Shown piece after piece: positions 1 through 7,949 of a DNA stretch of 64,000 nt. The stretch lies in the NCBI RefSeq assembly GCF_003917135.1, contig NZ_RPDI01000019.1:1-64000 (forward strand), given 5' to 3'. Each line of letters starts with the position of its first letter. Within the stretch, counting starts at the first letter, position 1. Below the pieces are notes generated by a model, which worked only from the letters and a program-made list of their open reading frames with translations, made no database searches and had not been told where the DNA came from. This stretch comes from Leucobacter chromiireducens. GTDB lineage: Bacteria; Actinomycetota; Actinomycetes; Actinomycetales; Microbacteriaceae. The position numbers and the translations under genes are program-made.

Positions 1-1610
1 GCGAGCGGCGCGCCAGGAGCCCCGTCCGCCCCGGGCTCCGTGGTGCCGCTCGTGATGGGTGCGCGCGGCTCGGCCGGTTCGGGCGGCGTGGGGCCTGGCG
101 TGGTGGTCGTTGGCGGGTCGGTCGGCGGCGGCGTCGATGGTCCCGGCGGCGTCGGCGGTTCCGGCGTGGTGGGCTCGCCCACCTCGGCCTCGACGATCTG
201 CGGATCGCCCGCCCCAGCCTCGCTGTACGGCGTGACCCGGAACTGGTGGGATCCCGGGGTGAGGTCCGAGAGCGTTGCGGTCGTGGCCGTGCTCGGATCC
301 CGATCGATGACGCGCCAGTCATCGCTCCCGGCCTCGGCGATCTCGATCACGTAGTCGAGCACGGGTGCGTGCCCGTACTCGGTGGGAATCGGATCCCACG
401 CGAGCTCGACGCTCCCACCCTCCGCCGCGGGCTCCGCGCTGAGGTGCTCCAGCGGCTCCGGGCTGAGCGCGAGGATGCGGAGGCTGTGCTCGCCCTTCGC
501 GGTCATGACGAGCCAGCCCTCGGGAGTGACCTGGAGGTCGCGCGCCGAGGTGTAGGGGACGTCGCGCACCTGGACGTCGCCGAGCGCCGCGCCGCTGCGG
601 TCGACGCGGTGGATCGGCCCGCTCTGCGGGATCACGAAGAGCTCATCGCCGGCCGGAATGGTCTCGTAGATCAGCTCGCCGGGGAACGCGATCGCGCCGT
701 CCTGGCCAAACTCGGTGTCCATGCGCCAGGACTCGGTCTCCGGATCGGGGAACCAGCGCTGCACGAGCCCAACCTGGGTGGTGCGGTCGAGCCCGAGGTC
801 GGAGGTGTAGATCGCGGCCCCGTCGGTGGAGACTCCGTAGACGGCGGCGAGCCCGCCTGGTCCGTCCGTCGTCGGCGGATTGGGCTGCAGCCCAGCGGTC
901 TGCCCGGTTCCGGTGAGTCGGAAGAGCGGCTCACCGTCGGGCGCGGAGAACACGCTCACCACGTTGCAGCCCTGGTAGGGCGCGTAGAGCACGTCGTTGA
1001 GCACCGCAAAGTAGGGGCCCCATGCGAGCTCACCTGCGGCGAGCTGCGTGCACCCCTCGTCCCCACCCACACCGGCGTTGCCGAGCACCTGCTCGTGCGC
1101 CGAGTCGTAGAAGAGGATGGTGCCGGGCGGCGTGCTCGTCGTGCCGTTCGTGTCGCTCACCGCGATGCCGCCGCCAGGCAGGGCCTCAATGCCCCGCGGT
1201 TCGGCCCAGATCTCGGTGCCGCCTGCTGGATCGGCCGCGGTGCTGTCGCGGTGGGTGTAACGGACGGGGGACTCCCAGCCTGCCCCGAGGTAGCCGGTGC
1301 CGTCGGCGTATGCGCCGCCGCCCAGGTAGTCGCCGTCCTCGGGGGAGTACGGGCGCGGGCGGTACTCCACGATCCCGCGCTCTGGTCCCTCGGTGACGGT
1401 GTGCCAGATGCTGCCGTCCGTGTTGAGCGCGACGCCGTAGATGCCGGGAACCGTGAGCCCGCTGTCGCCGATGAGGCCGTACTCCCCGCTGCCCTCGGCC
1501 TTGCCCGGCGGCGGGGGATCGAGCGCCGCCGCGGGAAGTGCGGGGATGGCGATTGCCCCCAGGATCAGTGTTGCGGTGATGGTGCCGGCGGTGCGTGCAT
1601 GGGAGCGCAT
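1..1610 (-). CDS. Secreted propeller-like protein with fibronectin type III domain, C-terminus missing
   Basis: Translating the minus strand from ATG at 1610 gives an open frame to the left edge (at least 536 codons). It starts with a signal peptide (basic MRSHART, a hydrophobic stretch, PAAA at about residue 28). Residues about 40-390 are rich in Gly, Asp and aromatic residues with recurring short strands, as in NHL/YncE-type beta-propellers that bind other molecules or act in extracellular catalysis. Residues about 395-480 read as a fibronectin type III domain, followed by a Pro/Thr/Glu-rich stalk that runs off the window. GGAGAGGA sits just upstream of the ATG. It is transcribed away from lldD's terminator, so it is probably a single unit. 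Exact function is unknown; a surface anchor may lie beyond the edge. Confidence 0.72.
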   Translation of the reverse strand, partial: MRSHARTAGTITATLILGAIAIPALPAAALDPPPPGKAEGSGEYGLIGDSGLTVPGIYGVALNTDGSIWHTVTEGPERGIVEYRPRPYSPEDGDYLGGGAYADGTGYLGAGWESPVRYTHRDSTAADPAGGTEIWAEPRGIEALPGGGIAVSDTNGTTSTPPGTILFYDSAHEQVLGNAGVGGDEGCTQLAAGELAWGPYFAVLNDVLYAPYQGCNVVSVFSAPDGEPLFRLTGTGQTAGLQPNPPTTDGPGGLAAVYGVSTDGAAIYTSDLGLDRTTQVGLVQRWFPDPETESWRMDTEFGQDGAIAFPGELIYETIPAGDELFVIPQSGPIHRVDRSGAALGDVQVRDVPYTSARDLQVTPEGWLVMTAKGEHSLRILALSPEPLEHLSAEPAAEGGSVELAWDPIPTEYGHAPVLDYVIEIAEAGSDDWRVIDRDPSTATTATLSDLTPGSHQFRVTPYSEAGAGDPQIVEAEVGEPTTPEPPTPPGPSTPPPTDPPTTTTPGPTPPEPAEPRAPITSGTTEPGADGAPGAPL

Positions 1611-1765
1611 CAGTTCCTCTCCGTGCGTCGGAGCGTCGGCCGGATGGGAGACGCGGGGATCAGGCTACGACCCGGCCGGAGGCACCTTTTGAGCGCTGAG
1701 CGCATTCGTTGTCGTATTGAGTGCCCTTCCTTGCCAATTTGCGCGCGTAAGACCCCCGCGTGTCA

Positions 1766-1805
1766 CCAACGCCCATCCGGGTGGGCGGTTCCGGACGGGC
1801 GTTGG
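1766..1805 (-). terminator. Hairpin terminator downstream of lldD
   Basis: Arms CCAACGCCC-a-TCCGG (1766-1780) and CCGGA-c-GGGCGTTGG (1791-1805) pair with one mismatch around a 10-base loop. It begins 29 bases past the lldD stop. There is no clear U-tract, as is common in high-GC actinomycetes. Confidence 0.6.
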
Positions 1806-1833
1806 GAGTATGGGGGAGGCGGTAGCGGGGGAG

Positions 1834-3087
1834 CTACGCCCGCTCGGGCGGCGTCACCGGTGTAGGCGCGAGGCGCGTGAGCTGCGTCACGTGCCGGGGC
1901 TCGAGCTCCGCGAGCGAGGAGACGCCGAGCAGCGTCATCGTGCGCTCGATCTCGCTCTGCAGGATCGCGATCATCCGGTCGACGCCCTGGCGTCCGCCGG
2001 CCATGAGGCCGTAGAGGTAGGCGCGCCCCACGAGCGTGAAGCTCGCGCCCAGCGCGATCGACGCGACGATGTCGGCGCCGTTCATGATGCCCGTGTCGAC
2101 CATGATGTTCGCGTCGCGCCCCACCTCGCGCACCACGTTGGGGAGCAGGTGGAACGGGATCGGGGCGCGGTCGAGCTGGCGTCCGCCGTGGTTCGAGAGC
2201 ACGATGCCGTCGACGCCGTGCTCCACGAGCCGCACCGCGTCGGGGACGTTCTGCACGCCCTTCACGACGAGCTTGCCCGGCCAGAGCTCGCGGATCACCG
2301 CGAGGTCGTCGTAGGAGATCGTGGGATCCATCGCCGAGTTGAGGAGTTCGCCAACCGTGCCGCCCGTGGTGGACAGCGACGCGAACTCGAGCTTCGGGGT
2401 GGTGAGGAAGTCGAACCACCACCAGGGGCGCGGGATCGCGTTCAGGATCGTGCCCGCGGTGAGCTGCGGGGGGATCGAGAAGCCGTTGCGCTTGTCGCGC
2501 ATGCGGTTGCCGGCGATCGGCGTGTCGACCGTGAACATGAGCGTGTCGAAGCCCGCAGCCGCGGCGCGCTCGACGAGCCCGTACGAGATGTCGCGATCCC
2601 GCATCACGTAGAGCTGGAACCAGTTGCGGCCGTTCGGGTTCGCGGCGCGCACGTCCTCGATCGAGGTGGTGCCGAGCGTGGAGAGGGTGAACGGGATCCC
2701 GGCCGCGTTCGCCGCGCCGGCGCCGGCGATCTCGCCCTCGGTCTGCATGAGGCGGGTGAAGCCGGTCGGCGCGATGCCGAAGGGGAGCGCGGAGCTGCCG
2801 CCCAGGATCTCGGTGGACGTGTCGACGTTGTTCGCCGGGCGCAGGATGTCCGGGTGGAACTCGACGTCCTCGAACGCCTGGCGTGCGCGCGCGAGCGAGA
2901 TTTCCGCCTCCGCGCTGCCGTCGGTGTAGTCGAACGCGGCCTTGGGGGTGCGTCGCTGGGCGATCCTGCGCAGATCGTAGGTGGTGAGTGCGCGGTCGAG
3001 TCGGCGCGTGCGGCCGTTGAGCTCGGGTGCCTTGAATCGCATGAGCTCGAACAGCTCGGCGGGGCGTGGGAACTGGCGCTGCACCAT
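1834..3087 (-). CDS. lldD: Quinone-dependent L-lactate dehydrogenase (FMN alpha-hydroxyacid dehydrogenase family)
   Basis: Oxidises L-lactate to pyruvate, passing electrons through FMN to the respiratory chain. The 417-residue length fits actinobacterial LldD. Visible family marks are FGIAPTGF (104-110), FQLYV (157-161), the catalytic SNHGGRQLD block (His300, Arg303) and DTGIMNGAD followed by [10 protein letters not shown], a form I associate with actinobacterial lactate dehydrogenases. ATG at 3087 is used. The gene follows a FadR-type regulator on the same strand, with a doubled operator in the gap, so expression is probably induced by lactate. Another alpha-hydroxy acid is possible as substrate. 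Confidence 0.88.
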   Translation of the reverse strand: MVQRQFPRPAELFELMRFKAPELNGRTRRLDRALTTYDLRRIAQRRTPKAAFDYTDGSAEAEISLARARQAFEDVEFHPDILRPANNVDTSTEILGGSSALPFGIAPTGFTRLMQTEGEIAGAGAANAAGIPFTLSTLGTTSIEDVRAANPNGRNWFQLYVMRDRDISYGLVERAAAAGFDTLMFTVDTPIAGNRMRDKRNGFSIPPQLTAGTILNAIPRPWWWFDFLTTPKLEFASLSTTGGTVGELLNSAMDPTISYDDLAVIRELWPGKLVVKGVQNVPDAVRLVEHGVDGIVLSNHGGRQLDRAPIPFHLLPNVVREVGRDANIMVDTGIMNGADIVASIALGASFTLVGRAYLYGLMAGGRQGVDRMIAILQSEIERTMTLLGVSSLAELEPRHVTQLTRLAPTPVTPPERA

Positions 3088-3127
3088 TGGACTCCAATCG
3101 CGGGCGGCGAGCGTGCGCCGCGCCTCC

Positions 3128-3155
3128 TGTGGTCCGACCGTGTGGTCCGACCACA
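3128..3155 (-). promoter_or_regulatory. Doubled GntR/FadR-type operator upstream of lldD
   Basis: Two direct copies of TGTGGTCCGACC lie exactly 13 bp apart (3128-3140 and 3141-3155). The second is a perfect palindrome, GTGGTCCGACCAC (3142-3154). TGGTnnGACCA matches the TGGTnnnACCA core typical of FadR-subfamily operators. It lies 41 bp upstream of lldD and downstream of the gntR stop. That the adjacent GntR protein binds it is inference. Confidence 0.68.
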
Positions 3156-3216
3156 GGAAGTGTACGACGCGCGCCCGGCATCCGTCAAGCGTGTGCGCCG
3201 ATCCGGCGTGCGCCCA

Positions 3217-3930
3217 TCAGGCGTGCGCGCCGGCCTCCGGCAGTGGCGCGGCGGCGGTGGTCTCCGAGTAGTAGCCGGCGATGTGCTCGCGAAGCAGCTC
3301 GCCGGCGCCGGCGCCGTCGCCGCCCGAGAGTGCCGCGAGGATCGCCCGGTGCTCCGAGCGCAAGCGCTGCGCGGTGGACTGCCACTCGGGGAGCGCGCGT
3401 GCGAGCATCGCCGTGTGATCGGCGATGGCCAGTCTGAGCGCCTCCATGAGTGTGCTGATCAGCGGGTTCCCCGCCGCGCGCGAGAGCGTCGCGTGGAACT
3501 CGGCGTCGAGTGCGAGAAACTCCTCGATGCTGAGCCCCGGCTCGTCCATGCGCGCGAGCAGCGCGCTCGCCGCCGCCTGGTCCACCTGCTCCGGGGCCGA
3601 GTGGAGTGCTGCCCAGTGCTCGAGCAGCAGTCGCGTCTCGGTGACGTGCACGTGCTCAACGCGCTGCGTCGCGAGCTCCAGGTTGAGCGACAGCGCGAAC
3701 GCCTGCTCCGGCGCCGCCGTGATGATGGTGCCGGAGCGCGGCCCCGATCCCGTTGCCGTGGTGATCGTGCCGAGCGCCTCAAGGACCCGCAGCGCCTCGC
3801 GCAGCGAGCTGCGTGACACCTGCAGGGTCTCGGCGAGTGCCCGCTCGCCGGGCAGATGGTCGCCGATGTGGAGCCGCCCGCTCGCGAGCTCCGACGTGAC
3901 CCAGTTCATCACGACTTCGTGGGCTTTCAT
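3217..3930 (-). CDS. GntR-family (FadR subfamily) regulator of lactate use
   Basis: 237 residues: an N-terminal winged helix (GERALAETLQVSRSSLREALRVLEALG, about 28-54, given as its key part SRSSLREALRVLE) and a C-terminal FCD domain whose usual ligand-site residues are visible (LDAEFHATL, HRAILAAL, REHI). FCD regulators typically bind small organic acids and release DNA. Its position directly upstream of lldD, with a FadR-like doubled operator in between, argues for an LldR-like lactate sensor. A GATAAT -10 box ends 7 bases before the ATG, suggesting a leaderless transcript. The start is 13 bases from the preceding TetR stop, so co-transcription is also possible. Confidence 0.83.
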   Translation of the reverse strand: MKAHEVVMNWVTSELASGRLHIGDHLPGERALAETLQVSRSSLREALRVLEALGTITTATGSGPRSGTIITAAPEQAFALSLNLELATQRVEHVHVTETRLLLEHWAALHSAPEQVDQAAASALLARMDEPGLSIEEFLALDAEFHATLSRAAGNPLISTLMEALRLAIADHTAMLARALPEWQSTAQRLRSEHRAILAALSGGDGAGAGELLREHIAGYYSETTAAAPLPEAGAHA

Positions 3931-3937
3931 GGCACCG

Positions 3938-3943
3938 ATTATC
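3938..3943 (-). promoter_or_regulatory. -10 box (GATAAT) for leaderless gntR mRNA
   Basis: GATAAT on the minus strand is followed by 7 bases and then the ATG at 3930. There is no Shine-Dalgarno sequence, so transcription probably begins at or next to the start codon. Confidence 0.5.
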
Positions 3944-4642
3944 TCAGCTGCGCGCGTGCTGGCACTGCGCGAGCTGCGCGGCCACCGCGTCGAGCACGGC
4001 GTCGGGCGAGCCGATCGCGTCGTACACGGCGACGACGACGCGCTGCGGGGCGCCGGCCCCCGCCGGATCGAGCCATGGCGCGTAGAGCCCCGCGACGCGG
4101 CGGAGATCCTGCGTCACCTCGCCGGCGGCGTCCGTGACGCTGCCGCGCAGCCACGCGCGCAGCGTCGCGTTGTGCACCGCGACGAGCGAGGCGGAGAGCG
4201 CTGGGGCCACCCAGTCGGGCGCCGTGTGCGGCGTCGCCGTGCGGATGAACCGCGCGTACACCCGCTCGTAGCGGTGCGTGATGACCAGCTCGCGGTCGCG
4301 CAGGGCCGGCGTGAGTCGCATGAGCTCGAAGCGGAGCTGCGCGGCTTCCGGATCCCGGGTGAGCAGGCGCAGCACATCTGCGGTGCCCTGCACGAGCGCC
4401 TCGCCCGGCGGCAGCTGGGTGCTGCCGAGGAACGCGTCGAGCTGCGCGAGCGCGTGGTCGTGATCCGCGAAGATCACGTCGTCCTTGCTGCCGAAGCGGC
4501 GGAAAAAGGTGCTGCGGCTCATGCCGACCGCGTCGGCGAGATCCTCCGCGGTGGTCGCCTCGTACCCGCGCTCGGCGAGGCGCCGGATCGCCGCCGCCGC
4601 GCTCGCCGGTGCCGCGACCTGACGCACTGCCTTCGAAGTCAT
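3944..4642 (-). CDS. TetR-family regulator divergent from an acyl-CoA dehydrogenase
   Basis: 232 residues with a clear TetR N-terminal helix-turn-helix (AIRRLAERGYEATTAEDLADAVGMSRSTFFRRFGSKDD, residues about 18-53, key part GMSRSTFFRRFGSKDD) and a divergent helical ligand domain. It is transcribed away from the acyl-CoA dehydrogenase gene, and a perfect 15-bp inverted repeat lies in the shared region, overlapping its own promoter. It probably represses itself and the dehydrogenase, with an acyl-CoA or related ligand; that is inference from arrangement. TAGCTT lies 6 bases before the ATG, so the mRNA is probably leaderless. Confidence 0.82.
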   Translation of the reverse strand: MTSKAVRQVAAPASAAAAIRRLAERGYEATTAEDLADAVGMSRSTFFRRFGSKDDVIFADHDHALAQLDAFLGSTQLPPGEALVQGTADVLRLLTRDPEAAQLRFELMRLTPALRDRELVITHRYERVYARFIRTATPHTAPDWVAPALSASLVAVHNATLRAWLRGSVTDAAGEVTQDLRRVAGLYAPWLDPAGAGAPQRVVVAVYDAIGSPDAVLDAVAAQLAQCQHARS

Positions 4643-4648
4643 ACGCCG

Positions 4649-4654
4649 AAGCTA
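4649..4654 (-). promoter_or_regulatory. -10 box (TAGCTT) for leaderless tetR mRNA
   Basis: TAGCTT on the minus strand, then CGGCGT, then the ATG at 4642. The inverted repeat at 4658-4672 lies immediately upstream, between the -10 and the expected -35. Confidence 0.5.
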
Positions 4655-4657
4655 GCA

Positions 4658-4672
4658 CACAACGAGGTTGTG
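4658..4672. promoter_or_regulatory. Inverted-repeat operator, probable TetR site
   Basis: CACAAC-GAG-GTTGTG is a perfect 6-bp inverted repeat with a 3-bp spacer, in the divergent gap between the TetR gene and the acyl-CoA dehydrogenase gene. Position and symmetry suit autoregulation and control of the neighbour. Confidence 0.6.
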
Positions 4673-4742
4673 GGACTCCGTTTCATTTGATCGGGATCGA
4701 TGCGCACGAATTGTGTGAACCCGAGAGCGGTGCCGGTGGCGC

Positions 4743-4771
4743 TTGACCTGAAACCGCGTCTCAGGCAGGCT
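4743..4771 (+). promoter_or_regulatory. Candidate promoter for the acyl-CoA dehydrogenase gene
   Basis: TTGACC (4743-4748), a 17-base spacer and CAGGCT (4766-4771) lie about 40 bases upstream of the chosen ATG. The -10 is weak. Confidence 0.35.
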
Positions 4772-4810
4772 CGAGAGCAGGCACCAGGGCGGTGCGGAGA
4801 GGACGTCGAC

Positions 4811-6040
4811 ATGTCGAAACCTGGGACGGGCCCCACCCCGCAGGGCACGCAAGAGCCGGAGTACGAGCTGTGGGAGCCGATCGATCCCGATGTGGCCGGG
4901 GTCTTCCGCAATATCTCCGCCGAGGATCTCGCATACCGGGACCGTGCGCGCGCGTTCGTGCAGGACGAGGTGCGCCCCGTCATCGCCGGGATCTGGGATC
5001 GCGCGGAGTACCCGCTGCACCTGGCGGTGCGGCTCGGTGAGCTCGACCTGCTCCGCGACGGCGTCGACGTGCCCGGGTTCCCCGAACAGAGCCTGCTCGC
5101 CGCGAGCCTCACCACGATGGAGCTCGCGCGCGGCGACGGCTCCGTCGCAACGATCGTTGGCGTGCAGGGCGGGCTCGCGCTGCGTTCGGTCGCCTGGTGC
5201 GGGTCCGAGGCCCAGCGTGAGCGGTGGCTCGAACCGCTCGCCCGTGGTTCGGAGCTCGGCGCGTTCGCGCTGACCGAGCCGACGCACGGCTCGGACTCGG
5301 TGAGCCTCGAGACGCGCGCCGAGTCCGCGGCGGACGGGGGCTACGTGCTCACCGGGCACAAGAAGTGGATCGGGTCCGGCAGCGTCGGCCATCTTGCGGT
5401 GGTGTGGGCGCGCGGTGACGACGGCCAAGTGCAGGGCTTCGTCGTACCGCAGGACGCTCCGGGGTACCGCGCGAGCACCATCGAAGGCAAGATGTCGCTG
5501 CGCGCCATCTGGCAGGCGGAGATTGAGCTCGACGGGGTGCGACTCGACGCCGACGCGAAGATGCCCGGCGCGAACTCGTTCAAGGACACCGCGCGCGTGC
5601 TGCAGGCCACGCGGCTCGGGGTGGCGTGGGCCGCGCTCGGGCAGGCGACCGCCGTGTACGAGTCGGCGGTGCACTACGCGAAGCAGCGCGTCCAGTTCGG
5701 GCGGCCGCTCGCGGCGTCGCAGATCGTGCAGGCGCGGCTCGCGGAAATGCTGAGCAAGCTCACCGGTCTGCAGACGCTCCTGATGCAGCTCACCCGCGCG
5801 GAGGAGCGCGGCGAACTCTCCGGCCCCGGCGCGTCGCTCGGCAAGTACACGGCGACGCGCACGGCGCGCGACCTGGCGCGCGATGCGCGCGACCTGCTCG
5901 GTGGGAATGGGATCCTGCTCGAGAACCGCGTTGCCCGGCACTTTGCCGACATTGAGGCGCTGCACACGTACGAGGGAACGGAGACCGTGCAGGCGCTCAT
6001 CATCGGGCGCGAGATCACGGGCTTCTCGGCCTTCGCGTAG
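4811..6040 (+). CDS. Acyl-CoA dehydrogenase, glutaryl-CoA dehydrogenase-like
   Basis: FAD flavoenzyme of the acyl-CoA dehydrogenase fold, about 409 residues. The N-terminal helical domain is followed by FALTEPTHGSDSVSLETRA (the FAD-contact region), GHKKWIGSG, and the C-terminal helical domain with LGGNGI and TYEGTETVQALIIGREITG. The Glu of YEGTE is in the position of the catalytic base in glutaryl-CoA dehydrogenases. Glutaryl-CoA dehydrogenase (lysine/aromatic breakdown) is the closest family, but the substrate cannot be fixed from sequence. I start at ATG 4811 because GGAGAGGA precedes it; the frame is open further upstream. A TetR gene and operator lie divergently upstream. Confidence 0.8.
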   Translation: MSKPGTGPTPQGTQEPEYELWEPIDPDVAGVFRNISAEDLAYRDRARAFVQDEVRPVIAGIWDRAEYPLHLAVRLGELDLLRDGVDVPGFPEQSLLAASLTTMELARGDGSVATIVGVQGGLALRSVAWCGSEAQRERWLEPLARGSELGAFALTEPTHGSDSVSLETRAESAADGGYVLTGHKKWIGSGSVGHLAVVWARGDDGQVQGFVVPQDAPGYRASTIEGKMSLRAIWQAEIELDGVRLDADAKMPGANSFKDTARVLQATRLGVAWAALGQATAVYESAVHYAKQRVQFGRPLAASQIVQARLAEMLSKLTGLQTLLMQLTRAEERGELSGPGASLGKYTATRTARDLARDARDLLGGNGILLENRVARHFADIEALHTYEGTETVQALIIGREITGFSAFA

Positions 6041-6070
6041 GGCGGCTCGCGCCCACAACCCACACCCCAG

Positions 6071-6106
6071 CCCGCACCCCAACCCGCACCCCAACCCGCA
6101 CCTCAA
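6071..6106. repeat. 12-bp C-rich tandem repeat, three copies
   Basis: CCCGCACCCCAA is repeated at 6071-6082 and 6083-6094, then once with one change at 6095-6106. It directly precedes the palindromic element at 6115. Confidence 0.8.
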
Positions 6107-6114
6107 ACCCACAA

Positions 6115-6186
6115 CCCACCGGAGAAATTTGGTTTCTCGGAGCGCTGATGCAGAATCGGCCCGAGGAATCAGATTTCTCCGGTGGG
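6115..6186. repeat. Dispersed intergenic palindromic element, copy 1
   Basis: Outer arms CCCACCGGAGAAAT (6115-6128) and ATTTCTCCGGTGGG (6173-6186) are perfectly complementary. The inner 12 bases pair at 9 positions (TTGGTTTCTCGG against CCGAGGAATCAG). The central 20 bases are unpaired. The element lies between two convergent genes, so it could also act as a terminator. Three more copies sharing the core GGAGAAAT...TCTCGG...CCGA...ATTTCTCC occur at 11919, 16139 and 21723. Confidence 0.85.
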
Positions 6187-6220
6187 GTGTGTGGTTCCGG
6201 GGTCCCGCGTCGCCCCAGCG

Positions 6221-6271
6221 CTCAGGCCCTCCCAGGGCTCAGCCTCTCCCAGAGCTCAGCCTCTCCCAGCG
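6221..6271. repeat. 17-bp tandem repeat, three copies
   Basis: CTCAGCCTCTCCCAGAG-type units at 6221-6237, 6238-6254 and 6255-6271 (the first differs at a few positions). The array ends two bases before the pucR-type stop codon at 6273. Confidence 0.75.
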
Positions 6272-6272
6272 C

Positions 6273-7835
6273 TCAGGTCGCCCCCGGCAGCGCCCCCGTT
6301 TCGAACGCCAGCCAGAGCAGCGCGCGCTCCGTCGGAGCGTCGAGCGACACGCCGAGCGTGAGCTCCGCCTCGCGCAGCCGCGCGTTGAGCGTCTGGCGGT
6401 GCACCCCGAGCGCCTCGGCGGCGCGTTCGAGCGCGCCGTTCGCGGCGAGGAACGCGTGCAGCGCGCCGCACACCCGAGCGCGTGCCGCGCCGCTTAGTCC
6501 GTCGAGCCGCGCGCGCCACTCGCTGAACACGGGCGGCGCGTCGCTCCCGAGCAGCCAGTCTGCAAGCTCGTCCTCGGTGCCGAGGTCGGCCACGGTGAGC
6601 ACGCGGAGATCGGGGGAGCCGGCGCTCGCGCGGTGGGCGCGCCGCGCCTCGTCGCACAGCTCGAGCGTGCGGGCGGGCGCGGCGGTGCGGCTCACCCCGG
6701 CACGCCACTCGGCAAGCGAGCCGCGCTCCGCGCGAATGAAGCGATCGATGGCCGCGGCTGCCGCGTCGGCGTGCGTCGCGGGGAGCACCACGAGGAAGCC
6801 ATCGTCCGCGCTGGCGAGGAGCGGAGTGGCTGCGGGGACGCCGGCCGTGAGTGACGCCGCGAGCGCGGACTTGAGGAGCAGCCCGGCGGCCGGCTCGCGC
6901 CGCGCGCGTTGGCTCGCGTGCGCGGCTGGCCCGAAGAACGCGACCGTGCACTCGGCGGCGCCGGGGAAGAGGAGCTCGAAGAGCCTGCCGTCCGCCTGCA
7001 TCCTGCCGGACACCGCCTCCGCGATGAGCTGCTCGCGGAGCGACGCGGCGAGGCCGGCGCGCGCCACCGTATCGCGCGAGAGATCGATGAACGTCGCGAT
7101 CGACCCGATCAGGCCCTGCTCGAGGGGCGTGTAGCGTCGCCGCCGCACGACCGCGATCGGGGATCCCGCGGTGCTCGCCACATGGACGTACAGTTGGCCG
7201 ATCGAGCTGCTCGCCGTGCTGCGGCCCGACGCGACGTGCCTGGACAGCTCGGTTGCGACGGTGCGGACCTCAGCCTGGTCGAGGCGCGCGCCGGGGGCAG
7301 CGAGCTGCCTGATCCCGTCGGGTGCGGCCCAGAGCACCGCCGCCTCGAGCTCCGCGCCGAGCCGCTCGAGCCCCTGCTCCTGCTGCGCGGGCGTCGCGTC
7401 CGAGTACGCGAGCCGTTGCTGCACATCGAGCATCTGCCGCACCTGGTCGAGCTGCCGGTCGGCGTGCCGGCGCGCGACGTACTCCGACACCGCGATGTAC
7501 GGCGTCGACAGTGGGATCCGCAGCAGCGGGATCGCGTGCGCGTCGGCGGCGGCCAGCCACGCGGCGGGGATGTCCGGGACGGTGAGGCCGACGCCGAAGC
7601 CCACCGCGGCGACCCCCCGCGCCGCGAGCGCGGCGAAGTACTGATCCAACTCAGCGTCGCTGCGCTCGACGAGCCCGGTGGTGAGGAGGAGGAGATCCCG
7701 CGCGAGCCAGGGACTGGGATCGCGAATCTCGGCGACGTGCACCTGGGAGACGGGGCGGTGGAGCTGCTGGTGCCCGGCCGCGCAGGTGAGCGACAGGCTG
7801 GGCTCCGCGAGGAGGTCGGCGAGCGTGGGGGCCAT
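6273..7835 (-). CDS. PucR/CdaR-family transcriptional regulator
   Basis: 520 residues. The N-terminal part (MAPTLADLLAEPSLSL... to about 120) matches the PucR purine-catabolism-regulator domain; the C-terminal RQTLNARLREAEL region is the PucR-type helix-turn-helix. A poorly conserved middle separates them. Family members usually activate neighbouring catabolic genes for purines, amines or amino acids. It is divergent from a ureohydrolase and a symporter gene, so control of amine or guanidino-compound use is the likely role (inference). I start at ATG 7835; a TAAGAT -10 box lies 7 bases upstream, so the transcript is probably leaderless. The frame is open to 7928. Confidence 0.82.
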   Translation of the reverse strand: MAPTLADLLAEPSLSLTCAAGHQQLHRPVSQVHVAEIRDPSPWLARDLLLLTTGLVERSDAELDQYFAALAARGVAAVGFGVGLTVPDIPAAWLAAADAHAIPLLRIPLSTPYIAVSEYVARRHADRQLDQVRQMLDVQQRLAYSDATPAQQEQGLERLGAELEAAVLWAAPDGIRQLAAPGARLDQAEVRTVATELSRHVASGRSTASSSIGQLYVHVASTAGSPIAVVRRRRYTPLEQGLIGSIATFIDLSRDTVARAGLAASLREQLIAEAVSGRMQADGRLFELLFPGAAECTVAFFGPAAHASQRARREPAAGLLLKSALAASLTAGVPAATPLLASADDGFLVVLPATHADAAAAAIDRFIRAERGSLAEWRAGVSRTAAPARTLELCDEARRAHRASAGSPDLRVLTVADLGTEDELADWLLGSDAPPVFSEWRARLDGLSGAARARVCGALHAFLAANGALERAAEALGVHRQTLNARLREAELTLGVSLDAPTERALLWLAFETGALPGAT

Positions 7836-7842
7836 GATCACG

Positions 7843-7848
7843 ATCTTA
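7843..7848 (-). promoter_or_regulatory. -10 box (TAAGAT) for leaderless pucR-type mRNA
   Basis: TAAGAT on the minus strand is followed by 7 bases and ATG 7835. No ribosome binding site is visible. Confidence 0.45.
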
Positions 7849-7949
7849 GTGAACTCTGATCGAGCATTCGCGGTTTCCGTGATTGAGCGTCGCCTCCCCG
7901 CTCGCCATGCTGGAACTCCCACCCGCACGCCACGACGAGGAGTCCCACC

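Noticed and set aside
246-1865. Long plus-strand open frame (539 codons) near the left end
   Set aside because: It is the antisense of the secreted propeller/FN3 gene; composition is Arg/Gly/Ala-rich without domains, and the minus-strand product has a signal peptide and RBS.
1717-3816. 699-codon plus-strand open frame over lldD and gntR
   Set aside because: High-GC shadow; the minus-strand frames encode clear LldD and GntR proteins.
6115-6186. Palindromic element considered as a CRISPR repeat or attachment site
   Set aside because: No regularly spaced copies, no cas genes, no integrase; the copies lie kilobases apart in ordinary gene gaps.
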